Shown: positions 1 through 8,721, counted from the first letter of the stretch. The stretch is DNA of 64,000 bases from Pseudarthrobacter raffinosi (GCF_023913735.1 NZ_JAMXBH010000016.1:21684-85683); one strand, 5' to 3'. The notes: a model not told the origin generated them from the letters alone. Translations and numbers: made by a program.

Positions 1-1317
1 TCCGCCGCTGCCGAGGCTCTGGCGGGCCCTGCAACGTCGCCCGAGGACCATACCGGGCAGGAGATGGCCGTCGTCGCGGAGGTCGCCTGCGTGCTGACGG
101 TCAGTGAACGGGCTGCCGGCGCCCTGCTCGCCGAAGCCCACGCCCTGACCACGGCCCTGCCGCTGACATTCTCCGCGCTGCAGGCAGGGACGATTTCGTG
201 GCAGCACGCCCGGATCATGGTCGACGAAACCGTGAACCTGGACCCTGCCGGCGCCCAAGCCCTCGAAGCGCATTTCCTGGACCCAGACGCACCGAACCCG
301 GCGAGGAGTGGCCCGGCCGGTGAGCTCATCCCCGGGCGGTTTCGGCACCAGGCCCGGACCTGGCGGGAACGCCAGCACCCGGTCAGCATCGAAAAACGCC
401 ACGCACGCAGCACCGCCGATCGGCGCCTGGAGTATGCCCCGGACCGCGACGGCATGGCCTGGCTCTCCGCCTACCTCCCCGCCGATCAGGCTGCCGGAAT
501 CTGGAACCGCACCACCACCGCAGCCCGCGCCCTCCAAGGACCTCATGAGTGCCGGACCCTCACGCAGCTCCGCGCTGACAGCGTCGCCGCCTGGCTCCTC
601 GGTGCCACAGATAATGCGGCCGGGGATGCAAATGGGAATGACCGTGTTCCGTCACCGCGGGCACAGGTCCTCGTTACCGTCCCGGTGTTCTCGCTCCTAG
701 GCCTCACGGATGAACCGGCCATGCTCGACGGGTACGGGCCTATTCCGCCGTCCGTGGCCCGCCAGCTGGTCGCCGACGGCGCCGAATCCTTCCACCGCGT
801 CCTCATCGACCCCCGCGACGGAGCACCCCTGGAGATCGGCAGAACCAGCTACCGCGTGACCAAAGCCCAGCGCCAATGGCTGCGGTTGCGCGACGGAAAG
901 TGCCCGTTCCCCGGCTGCAGCAACCACTCCCTCGAGAACGAAGCAGACCACCTCCTCGCCTGGGCCCGGGGAGGATCCACCGGGATCAACAATCTCGGCC
1001 AACCGTGCCACAAACACCACAGACTCCGCCACACCACAGCTTGGAAACCCACCACCGCCACCAAGAACGAACCACCCGGCTGGATATCACCCACCGGACG
1101 CCACTACAAAAGCGAACACCCAGACTGGGAACCACCGGAGTGGCCAAAACATCTACCCGGCAATGAACTGCCCGACTGTGGGCTGCCATCGGACGACATC
1201 GTCCCAGACGACGCGCTGCCGGACGGGCCCGTGCCCGAAGACCCCTACCCGAGCTGGGACTTCACTGCTCACAGCACTGTCTGGCCGCCAGCGCCAAGCG
1301 ACGCCAGCGCCAAGTGA
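1..1317 (+). CDS. DUF222 / HNH endonuclease domain protein, 5' end cut by the window
   Basis: The reading frame is open from base 1 through an internal ATG at 64, so the gene probably begins upstream of the window. The N-terminal two thirds resemble the alpha-helical DUF222 region common in actinobacteria. The C-terminal part holds an HNH nuclease core: a CPFPGC zinc knuckle, then EADHLLAWARGG and CHKHH, with the Asp-His pair and downstream His expected of a metal-dependent nuclease. A Pro/Asp-rich acidic tail follows. Such proteins occur in many copies in Arthrobacter-type genomes and their biological role is unsettled. There is no obvious partner gene. Family assignment is firm; function is not. 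Confidence 0.85.
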   Translation, partial: SAAAEALAGPATSPEDHTGQEMAVVAEVACVLTVSERAAGALLAEAHALTTALPLTFSALQAGTISWQHARIMVDETVNLDPAGAQALEAHFLDPDAPNPARSGPAGELIPGRFRHQARTWRERQHPVSIEKRHARSTADRRLEYAPDRDGMAWLSAYLPADQAAGIWNRTTTAARALQGPHECRTLTQLRADSVAAWLLGATDNAAGDANGNDRVPSPRAQVLVTVPVFSLLGLTDEPAMLDGYGPIPPSVARQLVADGAESFHRVLIDPRDGAPLEIGRTSYRVTKAQRQWLRLRDGKCPFPGCSNHSLENEADHLLAWARGGSTGINNLGQPCHKHHRLRHTTAWKPTTATKNEPPGWISPTGRHYKSEHPDWEPPEWPKHLPGNELPDCGLPSDDIVPDDALPDGPVPEDPYPSWDFTAHSTVWPPAPSDASAK

Positions 1318-1503
1318 CGGCAGGGCCAACGTGGGCAGGGTTAGGGCACTGGCAGGGCCAAGACGGGCAGAACTGGGCTTCTCTCCCATCGGGCTCTCCT
1401 CTCATCAACGGCGCGAACGGACAGTTAGGGCCCGGATTTCAAGGGCCGCAAGTGTTCGTTCGCGCCGGGTGGGTGTCGCGGAGAGCCCTCACGGACTAGA
1501 TTC

Positions 1504-2544
1504 ATGAGCAAGATGACCAAGTCACGCAGAGAAGCGCAGGCGACCGCATACTGGACCACGGGCCCGGAACACGGCGAGCTCCGCAGCGAGGCCCTGCCCG
1601 CTCCCGGGCCCGGCGAAGTTTTGGTCCGCACGCTGTACTCAGGCATCAGCAAAGGCACGGAAATTGTGGTGCACAAAGGCTCCGTCCCGCCCCGCGTGGC
1701 TGCGGAAATGCGCGCCCCGCACCAGGAGGGTACCTTCCCGTCGCCCGTGAAGTTCGGATATCTCTCAGTGGGCGTTGTGGAGGAGGGGCCCGAAGGTTGG
1801 GCGGGCCAGAAGGTCTTCTGCCTCAATCCCCATCAGGACCGCTATGTCATTTCCGCCGACGCCCTCACCAGGATTCCCGACGGCGTCCCCGCCCGCCGCG
1901 CCGTCCTGACCGGCACCGTTGAAACGGCCATTAACGCCCTCTGGGAAGCCGGACCGAGGCTGGGGGACCGGGTCGCCGTCGTCGGCGCGGGTCTGGTGGG
2001 AGGCATGGTGGCGACACTGCTGCGGACTTTCCCGCTGGCCCGCCTCCAGCTCGTGGACCTGGACCCGGAACGTAAGCACTTGGCGGACAGGCTCGGCGTG
2101 GAATTCGCCCGCCCGGATGATGCCAAACCCGACTGCGACATCGTGTTCCACTGCTCCGCTTCCCCGGAAGGCCTCGAACGCAGCCTGCAGCTGGCCGGCG
2201 ATGAGGGGGAGATCATCGAGATGTCCTGGTACGCCAACCGCAAGGTCACGCTGCCGCTGGGTGAAGACTTTCACGCACGCAGGCTCTCCATCCGGGCCAG
2301 CCAGGTGGGCGTGGTTGCCCGGGCACGGCGACACCGCCGGACCACGGCCGAGCGCCTGGAATTGGCTGTTGGGCTCCTCACGGACCCCGTCTTCGATGCC
2401 TTCCTGACCGGCGCCTCTCCGTTCACGGACCTGCCGGCCGTAGTGCAGAACCTCGCGGACGGCACGCTCGAAGCCCTGTGCCACGTGATCGAATACCCCA
2501 ACGCAGACAGTCCCGCGGAAGCCAACCCCAAAGACAGGAAGTAG
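1504..2544 (+). CDS. MDR-superfamily dehydrogenase lacking zinc ligands (BchC-like)
   Basis: A 346-residue medium-chain dehydrogenase/reductase. The Rossmann fold is clear (GDRVAVVGAGLVGG near residues 157-168). Where zinc-dependent alcohol dehydrogenases have the catalytic Cys and GHE motifs, this protein has SGISKGTE and KFGYLSVGVV, a pattern I associate with the BchC-like branch that does not carry catalytic zinc. An NAD(P)-dependent oxidoreduction of an unknown substrate is the safest call. It is the first gene of a tight run with the PTPS-like gene (3-bp gap) and the glycosyltransferase, so the three products probably act on one small molecule (inference). No strong ribosome site is visible before the start. 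Confidence 0.8.
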   Translation: MSKMTKSRREAQATAYWTTGPEHGELRSEALPAPGPGEVLVRTLYSGISKGTEIVVHKGSVPPRVAAEMRAPHQEGTFPSPVKFGYLSVGVVEEGPEGWAGQKVFCLNPHQDRYVISADALTRIPDGVPARRAVLTGTVETAINALWEAGPRLGDRVAVVGAGLVGGMVATLLRTFPLARLQLVDLDPERKHLADRLGVEFARPDDAKPDCDIVFHCSASPEGLERSLQLAGDEGEIIEMSWYANRKVTLPLGEDFHARRLSIRASQVGVVARARRHRRTTAERLELAVGLLTDPVFDAFLTGASPFTDLPAVVQNLADGTLEALCHVIEYPNADSPAEANPKDRK

Positions 2545-2547
2545 CCC

Positions 2548-2943
2548 GTGTTCAGCCTGACCGTCCGACGTCATTTCATGATCGCCCACAGCCTCCCGCG
2601 GGACGTATTTGGCCCGGCCCAGGCCCTCCACGGGGCGACGTTCGTGGCGGAGGTGACGTTCCGCCGTCGTGCGCTGAACCAGGACGCGATCGTCCTGGAC
2701 ATCGGGGCCGCCGGCGGCATCATCGAGGACGTGCTGTCCGGCCTCAACTACAAAAACCTGGACGAACACCCGGACTTCGAAGGGAAGCTCAGCACCACCG
2801 AGGCGCTCGCGGAATACATCGCCCACGCCGTCGCAGCCAAGCTCACGGATGACGACGACGGCCGCGAGCTCGCCGGGATCGACGTCACCCTGCGCGAAAA
2901 TCCGGACGCCTGGGCCACCTACACCCACTACCTGTCCGCCTGA
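2548..2943 (+). CDS. 6-pyruvoyl-tetrahydropterin synthase/QueD-like protein with missing active-site residues
   Basis: A 131-residue protein with a GTG start, aligned by eye with the PTPS/QueD fold: FMIAH, LHG, then a LDIGAAGGIIEDVL segment and a TEALAEYI segment. The first zinc His (H14) and one His of the HxH motif (H28) remain, but the second is Ala30. The catalytic Cys upstream of HGH is absent, and the canonical LDH motif reads LNY. The enzyme normally converts dihydroneopterin triphosphate to a tetrahydropterin. With these losses it may be inactive, binding-only or catalytically repurposed. It lies between the MDR dehydrogenase and the glycosyltransferase with gaps of 3 and 4 bp. Confidence 0.75.
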   Translation: MFSLTVRRHFMIAHSLPRDVFGPAQALHGATFVAEVTFRRRALNQDAIVLDIGAAGGIIEDVLSGLNYKNLDEHPDFEGKLSTTEALAEYIAHAVAAKLTDDDDGRELAGIDVTLRENPDAWATYTHYLSA

Positions 2944-2947
2944 TCCC

Positions 2948-4189
2948 ATGCTGATCAGGTTCCTGGTCCCCGCCAACATCCGCCACAACTCCGGCGGCAA
3001 CGTCTACAACGCGCGGCTCACCCAAGGCCTGAGATCCTTGGGGGTTGCCGTGGAGATACTGGCGGTGGAAGGTTCGTGGCCTGACGCCAGCGCTGGACAA
3101 CGACGGCGGCTGGGCGGCCTGCTGGGCGCCTGGGACCCAAGGGTGGACTCACCGCAGGCGAACATCACCCCAGAAACGGTCACCTTCGTGGACGGGCTGA
3201 TTGCGTGCGGTGCGCCTAGCGAACTGGAGTACGCCGCGGCCGCCGGACAACACGCGTGGGTCCTGCAGCACATGCCGTCGCCCAGCCACCCCGACGGCGA
3301 AGGGCGGGCACTGCGGGCGGCCGCCGGAGTGATCTGCACCAGTTCGTCCGCAGCGGCCTCGGCGGCAGAAAAGCACGGGCTTCCCGCCAGCCCGGTTGCC
3401 TTGCCCGGGACGGATCCTGCACCGGTGGCGCCTGGTTCGGCCCCGCCCCACATCATCGCGGTGGCAGCGCTGCTGCCCAACAAGGACCAGCTGCTGACCG
3501 TGGCCGCGCTGGCCAGGCTCCAGGACCTCGCTTGGACAGCGTCCCTCGTGGGAACGGACGACGCCGATCCCGCCTACGCGGCGCAGGTCCGGGCAGCCAT
3601 TGCCTCCTCTGGAATGGAGGACAGGGTGCGCATGACCGGCCAGCTCGCCGGTACCGCCCTGGCGGACGAGTGGAGCCGGACGGACCTGAGCCTTCTTGTA
3701 TCCCGGGCCGAAGCCTTTGGGCTTGTGGTGACGGAATCGCTGGCCCACGGGATTCCCGTCATCGTGCGGGAGGGAACCGGCGCCGTGGACGCGTTGGGAC
3801 TCGCCCGAAGACTCGCCGGCAGGCTCGCGGGAAGACCGGACGGCGAGCGTGGTGGTGAACGTGATGCCGGGACATATGCGGTGCCAGGTGCCGCCGTCGG
3901 ACTCGCCGGACCCGAAGGCGACGCACCTCGTGGCAACGGACCTGAAGACCACCACGCGGACGTGCTCGCTGCCGTGATCCGGCAGTGGCTGGTGGACGGA
4001 TCCCTCCGAGCCGGCTGGCGTGCCGCTGCCCTGGCGGCACGGGAACAGCTGCCCGGCTGGGACTCCACTGCCCGGAACGTCCTGGAAATCCTCGGCGTGC
4101 CTGCTAAAAAGCCTGCTGCCAAAACGCCTGCTGAAGAAACCCCAGCCGAGGGGATGCCTACCGCTGCGCGTACGGCCGGTGGACAATAA
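2948..4189 (+). CDS. GT4-family glycosyltransferase
   Basis: The start is placed at ATG 2948, which gives MLIRFLVPANIRHNSGGNVYNARL, the usual GT4 opening with a glycine-rich acceptor loop; the frame is open further upstream but only over the PTPS-like gene. The product has 413 residues with two Rossmann-like halves. The nucleotide-sugar E-x7-E motif is visible in EAFGLVVTE, followed by SLAHGIPVIV. A Gly/Arg/Glu-rich insertion and a Lys/Pro/Ala-rich C-terminal tail are low complexity. The sugar donor and acceptor are unknown. It sits 4 bp after the PTPS-like gene and 3 bp before the next gene, so it is probably translationally coupled. Confidence 0.85.
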   Translation: MLIRFLVPANIRHNSGGNVYNARLTQGLRSLGVAVEILAVEGSWPDASAGQRRRLGGLLGAWDPRVDSPQANITPETVTFVDGLIACGAPSELEYAAAAGQHAWVLQHMPSPSHPDGEGRALRAAAGVICTSSSAAASAAEKHGLPASPVALPGTDPAPVAPGSAPPHIIAVAALLPNKDQLLTVAALARLQDLAWTASLVGTDDADPAYAAQVRAAIASSGMEDRVRMTGQLAGTALADEWSRTDLSLLVSRAEAFGLVVTESLAHGIPVIVREGTGAVDALGLARRLAGRLAGRPDGERGGERDAGTYAVPGAAVGLAGPEGDAPRGNGPEDHHADVLAAVIRQWLVDGSLRAGWRAAALAAREQLPGWDSTARNVLEILGVPAKKPAAKTPAEETPAEGMPTAARTAGGQ

Positions 4190-4192
4190 GCC

Positions 4193-5476
4193 ATGACCAC
4201 GCTCCCGACCTCCGCCGCCGTATTGACCCCACAAGCCGTGATCCCACAAGCCGGGACCCCACAAGCCCTGAGCCAAGATGCCCCGGATCCGCAGGTGCTC
4301 ACTCCGGAGCTCCTCAGGGCATGGGCCTGGCATAGGCAGGGCCTCGACGGCTCCCTGCAGGGCGCGGATGCCGCCGACGTGTTTAGCAGAGCGGGCTGGG
4401 CCCGTTCCGTCGGCGGCGCCAACCCGTACCTCACGCTCTTTGCCCGCGCCGGCACTAGCCGCGCGCAGGCGGATGCCGACGTCCTGTCGCTGAACATCCA
4501 TGAGTTGCCCACCGCCCGCGGCTGCACCTATGTGCTGGGACAGGGTGACTTTGCGTGGGGCCTCCAGATCGGCCGGGACGCCGCCGTGGCGCCGTTCCGT
4601 GTGCTGGCAAGAATGGGCGTCGAGCGCGGCGAGATCACGCTGCTGGAGGAGGAGATCCTCCACGCCCTCGCCGAGGCCGGCAACCCGCTGGACCCCAAAC
4701 AGCTCAAGGATCTCCTGGGCGATTCGGTCCGGAACCTCGGTGAGGAGGGCAAAAAGAAGGGCGCCGCCACCACGTTGCCCACGGCCTTGGGCCTCCTCCA
4801 GGCGGACGGCCGGATACGGCGTGTGCCCGCCAACGGCCGGCTGGATCAGCAGCGCTACGCCTACACACTGTGGGGTTTGCCGCCCACCGCCATGGACGAC
4901 GACGCCGCCCGCAGCCTCCTGCTGCAGCGCTATCTCGGCTGGACTGGCGGTGCCACGGTCAAGCAGTCGCAATGGTTCACCGGGTTCACCCTGGCCCACA
5001 CGAAGGCAGCGTTGGCCGCCACTGGGGCAGTGGAGGTTCCCACCGCCAACGGTGAGGTGCTGTGGATGATGCCCGACGACGTCGGGCGGCTTGCGTCGTT
5101 CGAGGCGCCGGCGGAGGAACAGATTCAGCTGCTGGCCGGCACGGATTCGTTGGTCCTGCTCCGCAGGAACTCGGGGGAGCTGTTTGCCGAGGAGGACAAG
5201 GGAAAGCAGGTCCTGGGGTCCACGTTGGCGTTGCAGGCTGACCTGCCGGACCATCCCATCTTCGACCGCGGCCGGATCATCGGGCTGTGGCAATACGATC
5301 CCAGGAAATCACGGATTGTCTATTGGCTCTTTGACGGGGCCACACCCGCAGTATCCCGGCGCATCGCCGAGGTAGAGGCCTGGATCCGGGACGAACTGGG
5401 GGACTTCCGCTCGTTCAGCCTGGACTCGCCGGCCTCGCGCCAGGACAGGATCGACGCCCTGGATGCCGCAGGCTGA
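4193..5476 (+). CDS. Winged-helix DNA-binding protein of the AlkZ/YcaQ-like (HTH_42) family
   Basis: A 427-residue protein whose body matches the HTH_42 winged-helix family, which includes the DNA glycosylases AlkZ and YcaQ. Typical elements are an N-terminal AWAWHRQGLDG helix, a central LLLQRYLGWTGGATVKQSQWFTGFT segment and a C-terminal GRIIGLWQYDP strand. I cannot confirm the catalytic Gln pair of AlkZ, so glycosylase activity is only possible. The first 30 residues are low complexity, encoded by three 15-bp tandem units at 4229-4273. The start lies 3 bp after the glycosyltransferase stop. DNA repair has no evident link to the three preceding genes. Confidence 0.7.
   Translation: MTTLPTSAAVLTPQAVIPQAGTPQALSQDAPDPQVLTPELLRAWAWHRQGLDGSLQGADAADVFSRAGWARSVGGANPYLTLFARAGTSRAQADADVLSLNIHELPTARGCTYVLGQGDFAWGLQIGRDAAVAPFRVLARMGVERGEITLLEEEILHALAEAGNPLDPKQLKDLLGDSVRNLGEEGKKKGAATTLPTALGLLQADGRIRRVPANGRLDQQRYAYTLWGLPPTAMDDDAARSLLLQRYLGWTGGATVKQSQWFTGFTLAHTKAALAATGAVEVPTANGEVLWMMPDDVGRLASFEAPAEEQIQLLAGTDSLVLLRRNSGELFAEEDKGKQVLGSTLALQADLPDHPIFDRGRIIGLWQYDPRKSRIVYWLFDGATPAVSRRIAEVEAWIRDELGDFRSFSLDSPASRQDRIDALDAAG
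4229..4273. repeat. 15-bp tandem repeat, 3 units, in-frame
   Basis: Three units of 15 bp beginning CCACAAGCC at 4229, 4244 and 4259 encode a PQA-rich stretch at the N-terminus of the winged-helix protein. The unit length is a multiple of three, so copy number can change without a frameshift. Confidence 0.8.
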
Positions 5477-5541
5477 GAGTCGTGCAGGCAGGTGAGAGCG
5501 CTACAGCAGGCCCGAGACAAATTGCAGCCCCCTACGACCCG

Positions 5542-6048
5542 TTACAGCCGGCTGCGGTGCGCTGCGAAGAAGTCCCTGAGAACCTCACCGCACTCCTCTT
5601 CCCTGACCCCGCCGTACACCTCAACCCAGTGGTTGAGCCGGCGGTCGCGGAGGATATCGAATACCGAGCCCGCCGCTCCGGCTTTCTCATCCCAGGCACC
5701 GAAGACCACTCGGGGAATCCTGGCCAGGACCACCGCGCCGGCGCACATGGCGCACGGCTCCAGAGTGACCACCAGCGTGCAGTCCGCCAGCCGCCAGCCG
5801 TCCCCGGCGCCGCCGTCGAGCTTGGACAAGGCACGCAACCTGTCCGCCGCCTGGCGGATGGCCATCACCTCGGCGTGGGCGGTGGGGTCTCCCAGGTCTT
5901 CCCGCTGGTTTCGTCCAGACCCCAGGACGGCGCCGTCGGGCCCTATCACGACGGCGCCGATGGGCACATCCTCGGTGTCCAGCGCGCGCTGGGCTTCGTT
6001 CAGGGCAAGACCCATCCATTCGAGGTGGATCTTTTCTGCGGCGACCAT
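5542..6048 (-). CDS. tadA: tRNA-specific adenosine deaminase TadA
   Basis: A 168-residue cytidine-deaminase-fold enzyme that converts A34 to inosine in tRNA-Arg(ACG), letting one tRNA read CGU, CGC and CGA. The zinc site is complete: HAE (H58, E60) and PCAMC (C99, C102). The length fits bacterial TadA. Its substrate tRNA is encoded in this same window at 22398-22471. The gene is divergent from the PAP2 gene; a TATCAT hexamer lies 6 nt before the ATG, so the mRNA is probably leaderless. Confidence 0.95.
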   Translation of the reverse strand: MVAAEKIHLEWMGLALNEAQRALDTEDVPIGAVVIGPDGAVLGSGRNQREDLGDPTAHAEVMAIRQAADRLRALSKLDGGAGDGWRLADCTLVVTLEPCAMCAGAVVLARIPRVVFGAWDEKAGAAGSVFDILRDRRLNHWVEVYGGVREEECGEVLRDFFAAHRSRL

Positions 6049-6054
6049 GGCTCA

Positions 6055-6060
6055 ATGATA
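6055..6060 (-). promoter_or_regulatory. Leaderless -10 element of tadA
   Basis: The hexamer TATCAT on the minus strand ends 6 nt before the tadA ATG, so transcription would start at or next to the start codon. No Shine-Dalgarno sequence is present. Confidence 0.6.
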
Positions 6061-6107
6061 GTTTCGAAGGATATCCAGCCTGCAAAGCATGGACGCCGGG
6101 AGGCATA

Positions 6108-6863
6108 GTGGACACATTCAGGGACCGTCTGGGCCAATGGTTCAAACCATATGCCGCGCTGTGGCTCACCATGATGGTGGGCGGCGCCTTGGTGGTCACC
6201 ATGGCGCTCCTGGGTGCCGAGGTCTACAACAACGTGGTGGATGAAGAGGGACTGGCCGCCCTGGACCTGCCCGCGCTGGAGCTGTCCCAGGGCCTTCGGA
6301 ACCCCGCACTGGATGCCGGGGTGACGGCTTTCACCAACATCGGCGGGGGCATCGGCATGCCCATCCTGGCCAGCATCCTGACAGCCTGGCTCACGTTCCT
6401 AAGCCGGACCTGGCGGCCCATCGTCCTGGTGGGCGGCGCCGCGGCCGTCTCCACGCTGGCCACCACGGTGGGCAAGCGGCTGGTGGGCCGCACCCGCCCG
6501 GACCACGCCGAAGCTGTCCCTCCGTACGAGACTTCGCCGTCCTTCCCGAGCGGCCACACCCTGAATACGACGGTGGTGATCGGTGTCCTGGTGTACGTCA
6601 TGTGCCTCCAGTTCGAAATGCTGTGGGCGCGCATCACAGCCATCACCGCCGGGGTGATCTTCATCATCGCGATGGGCCTGAGCCGGGTGTTCCTGGGCCA
6701 CCACTGGCTGACCGATGTGATGGCCGGCTGGTTCCTGGGCCTTGCCTGGGTGGGCATCGTGATCCTGGCGCACCGGCTGTTCCATGTGCTGCGGAAACGC
6801 GAGCACGCGGGCCCGGCACCCACGTTCGAACACCCCGCCCTGCGGGAGGATCCGTCGAGCTGA
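6108..6863 (+). CDS. PAP2-superfamily membrane phosphatase
   Basis: A 251-residue integral membrane protein with about six hydrophobic segments. The three PAP2 signature motifs are all visible: KRLVGRTRP, PSFPSGH, and SRVFLGHHWLTD, giving the conserved Arg, Ser-Gly-His and His/Asp residues of the active site. It should dephosphorylate a lipid phosphate such as undecaprenyl pyrophosphate or phosphatidate at the outer membrane face; the substrate cannot be told from sequence. The GTG start at 6108 is preceded by GGGAGG, so this gene is translated from a led message unlike its divergent neighbour. Confidence 0.88.
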   Translation: MDTFRDRLGQWFKPYAALWLTMMVGGALVVTMALLGAEVYNNVVDEEGLAALDLPALELSQGLRNPALDAGVTAFTNIGGGIGMPILASILTAWLTFLSRTWRPIVLVGGAAAVSTLATTVGKRLVGRTRPDHAEAVPPYETSPSFPSGHTLNTTVVIGVLVYVMCLQFEMLWARITAITAGVIFIIAMGLSRVFLGHHWLTDVMAGWFLGLAWVGIVILAHRLFHVLRKREHAGPAPTFEHPALREDPSS

Positions 6864-6893
6864 TTCCCGGCCGGAGGCCCTCCGCGCGGGTGA

Positions 6894-6899
6894 TAGTTT
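6894..6899 (+). promoter_or_regulatory. Leaderless -10 element of upp
   Basis: TAGTTT ends 6 nt before the upp ATG at 6906. There is no ribosome-binding site between them. Confidence 0.55.
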
Positions 6900-6905
6900 T
6901 GACGC

Positions 6906-7541
6906 ATGCGCACTCTCGTTGTGGACCACCCGCTGGTCGCCCATAAGCTCACCGTCCTGCGGGACAAGAACACTCCGTCACCGGTCTTCCGGCAGTTGAC
7001 GGAAGAGCTGGTGACCCTCCTGGCCTACGAAGCCACCCGTGAGGTCCGCACCCAGCCGGTCACCATCGAGACGCCGGTCAGCACCACTGTGGGCACCGCT
7101 TTCACCAAGCCCACGCCTCTGGTGGTCCCCATCCTGCGCGCCGGGCTCGGCATGCTTGAGGGCATGACCAAGCTGGTCCCCACTGCTGAAGTGGGTTTCC
7201 TGGGCATGGCCCGCGACGAAGAAACCCTGGACATCATCACCTACGCGGAGCGGCTCCCGGAAGACCTGACGGACCGGCAGATCTTTGTGCTGGATCCGAT
7301 GCTTGCCACAGGCGGAACCCTGCGCGAAGCCATCAAGTTCCTGTTCAAGCGCGGCGCCTCCGACGTCACGTGCATTTGCCTCCTGGCCGCGCCGGAAGGC
7401 CTGGCCAAGCTCGAAGAGGAACTTGCCGAGGCCAACGTGACCATCGTGCTGGCCTCCATTGACGAACGGCTCGACGAGAAGTCCTACATCGTTCCCGGGC
7501 TCGGCGACGCCGGCGACCGCCTGTACGGCATCGCCGGCTAA
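6906..7541 (+). CDS. upp: Uracil phosphoribosyltransferase
   Basis: A 211-residue type I phosphoribosyltransferase that makes UMP from uracil and PRPP in pyrimidine salvage. The PRPP loop region is seen as [13 protein letters not shown], and the uracil-specific C-terminal segment as [15 protein letters not shown], both diagnostic of Upp. Length and start agree with the family (about 208 residues). It stands alone between the PAP2 gene and a broken VOC gene, and appears to have its own leaderless promoter. Confidence 0.96.
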   Translation: MRTLVVDHPLVAHKLTVLRDKNTPSPVFRQLTEELVTLLAYEATREVRTQPVTIETPVSTTVGTAFTKPTPLVVPILRAGLGMLEGMTKLVPTAEVGFLGMARDEETLDIITYAERLPEDLTDRQIFVLDPMLATGGTLREAIKFLFKRGASDVTCICLLAAPEGLAKLEEELAEANVTIVLASIDERLDEKSYIVPGLGDAGDRLYGIAG

Positions 7542-7603
7542 TTCGGGGCTGCTTCGGATTTCAGGTCTTCCGCTTTCCTGCCGCCGCCGTTAGCCTGTGG
7601 CGC

Positions 7604-7978
7604 ATGGACTGGAAGCTTGAACTCGTTTTTGTGCCCGTATCCGACGTGGACCGCGCCAAGGATTTCTACGTCAGCAAAGTTGGATTCAACCCGGATTTCG
7701 ACGAGTGACCCATGGATGGCATCCGCTTCGTCCAGCTGACCCCGCCGGGATCCGCCTGCTCCATTTGTATTGGCGAGGGCCTCAATGTCGCCCCTCCGGG
7801 TACGGCCCCAAGCCTGCAGATGGTGGTCAGCGACATCCAGGCTGCCCACGACCACCTCAAGGGCAACGGTGTGGAGGTCAGCGACATAGACATCCAGGGC
7901 TGGGGGCACTTCGTCTACTTCGCGGATCCCGACGGAAACAAGTGGGCGGTGCAGTACATCCCGGGCCGTGACGCCTAA
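7604..7978 (+). pseudogene. VOC/glyoxalase-fold protein interrupted by an in-frame TGA
   Basis: From ATG 7604 the frame encodes a glyoxalase-fold start (MDWKLELVFVPVSDVDRAKDFY) for 34 codons, stops at TGA 7706-7708, and then continues in the same frame to 7978 with the rest of the fold (RFVQLTPPGSACSI through HFVYFADPDGNKWAVQYIPG). The two halves together give about 124 residues, the normal length of this family. One base change (for example TGG to TGA) explains it. It may be a true nonsense mutation, a sequencing error or, less likely, readthrough. A short product could restart at ATG 7712. A TAGCCT hexamer lies 7 nt before ATG 7604. Confidence 0.85.
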
Positions 7979-8008
7979 GCCGGTGACGCCTGGGGCAAAA
8001 TAGGCAGC

Positions 8009-8689
8009 ATGAACATCCCCACACCTGCCGCCACACGAACACTGACCTGCCGGGCCGTCCTTTTCGATATGGACGGCACGCTGGTGGACTCCACGGCAGT
8101 AGTGGAGGAGGTCTGGGGAGAATTCGCGGCCCGGTACGGCCTGGACGTCGCCGAAATCCTGCGCACTTCGCACGGCGTCCAGGCTGCCGATACCGTACGC
8201 CGGTTCGCGCCGGGGGGAGCGGACGTCGCGGCCCTCACCGAGGAACTGGGTGCGATGGAACGGGTGCGGACGGCCGGTATCGTCGCGTTGCCGGGGGCTG
8301 CCGACCTGCTTCGCAGCCTCCCGGCTCAGGCAGTGGCGCTGGTGACTTCAGCGGACAGGACCCTGGCGGACATCCGCATGGACGCTGCCGGGCTGGACAT
8401 GCCGGCCACGGCCGTGACGGCGGACCTGGTCACACGGGGCAAGCCGCACCCGGAGGGCTATCTGATGGCCGCCGGGCTGCTGGGCGTGGAACCGGAGGAC
8501 GCCGTGGTGTTCGAGGATGCGCCCGCCGGAATCGCGGCAGGCGTTGCTGCGGGTATCCGGACGGTGGCCGTGGGTCCGAATGCGGGCGAATTGCCGGCAG
8601 GCGTGCTGCATATCGCGGATTACCGCGCCGTAACCGCCTCCGTGGAAACGGACGCCGCGGGACGGCAACTCATTTCTTTCCGGCTTTGA
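8009..8689 (+). CDS. HAD-superfamily sugar-phosphatase-like hydrolase
   Basis: A 226-residue HAD subfamily IA phosphatase. Motif I is FDMDGTLVDS with the nucleophile Asp20 and acid/base Asp22. Motif II is VTSAD, the motif III Lys is in GKPHPEGYL, and motif IV is VVFEDAPAGIAAG. The overall pattern resembles phosphatases for sugar phosphates or phosphoglycolate, but the substrate is not determined by sequence. It is preceded by CAAAAT 7 nt before the ATG, consistent with leaderless transcription, and ends in a hairpin shared with the convergent transglycosylase gene. Confidence 0.85.
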   Translation: MNIPTPAATRTLTCRAVLFDMDGTLVDSTAVVEEVWGEFAARYGLDVAEILRTSHGVQAADTVRRFAPGGADVAALTEELGAMERVRTAGIVALPGAADLLRSLPAQAVALVTSADRTLADIRMDAAGLDMPATAVTADLVTRGKPHPEGYLMAAGLLGVEPEDAVVFEDAPAGIAAGVAAGIRTVAVGPNAGELPAGVLHIADYRAVTASVETDAAGRQLISFRL

Positions 8690-8721
8690 CGCCGGCGGAT
8701 CACCTTCGTAATCCGCCGGCG
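8690..8721. terminator. Hairpin between convergent genes
   Basis: An 11-bp inverted repeat (CGCCGGCGGAT and its complement at 8690-8700 and 8711-8721) with a 10-nt loop. There is no clear T-tract on either side, so termination efficiency is uncertain. Confidence 0.5.

Noticed and set aside
3149..5293. 714-codon minus-strand open frame
   Set aside because: Antisense to the glycosyltransferase and winged-helix genes, both of which have recognisable motifs.
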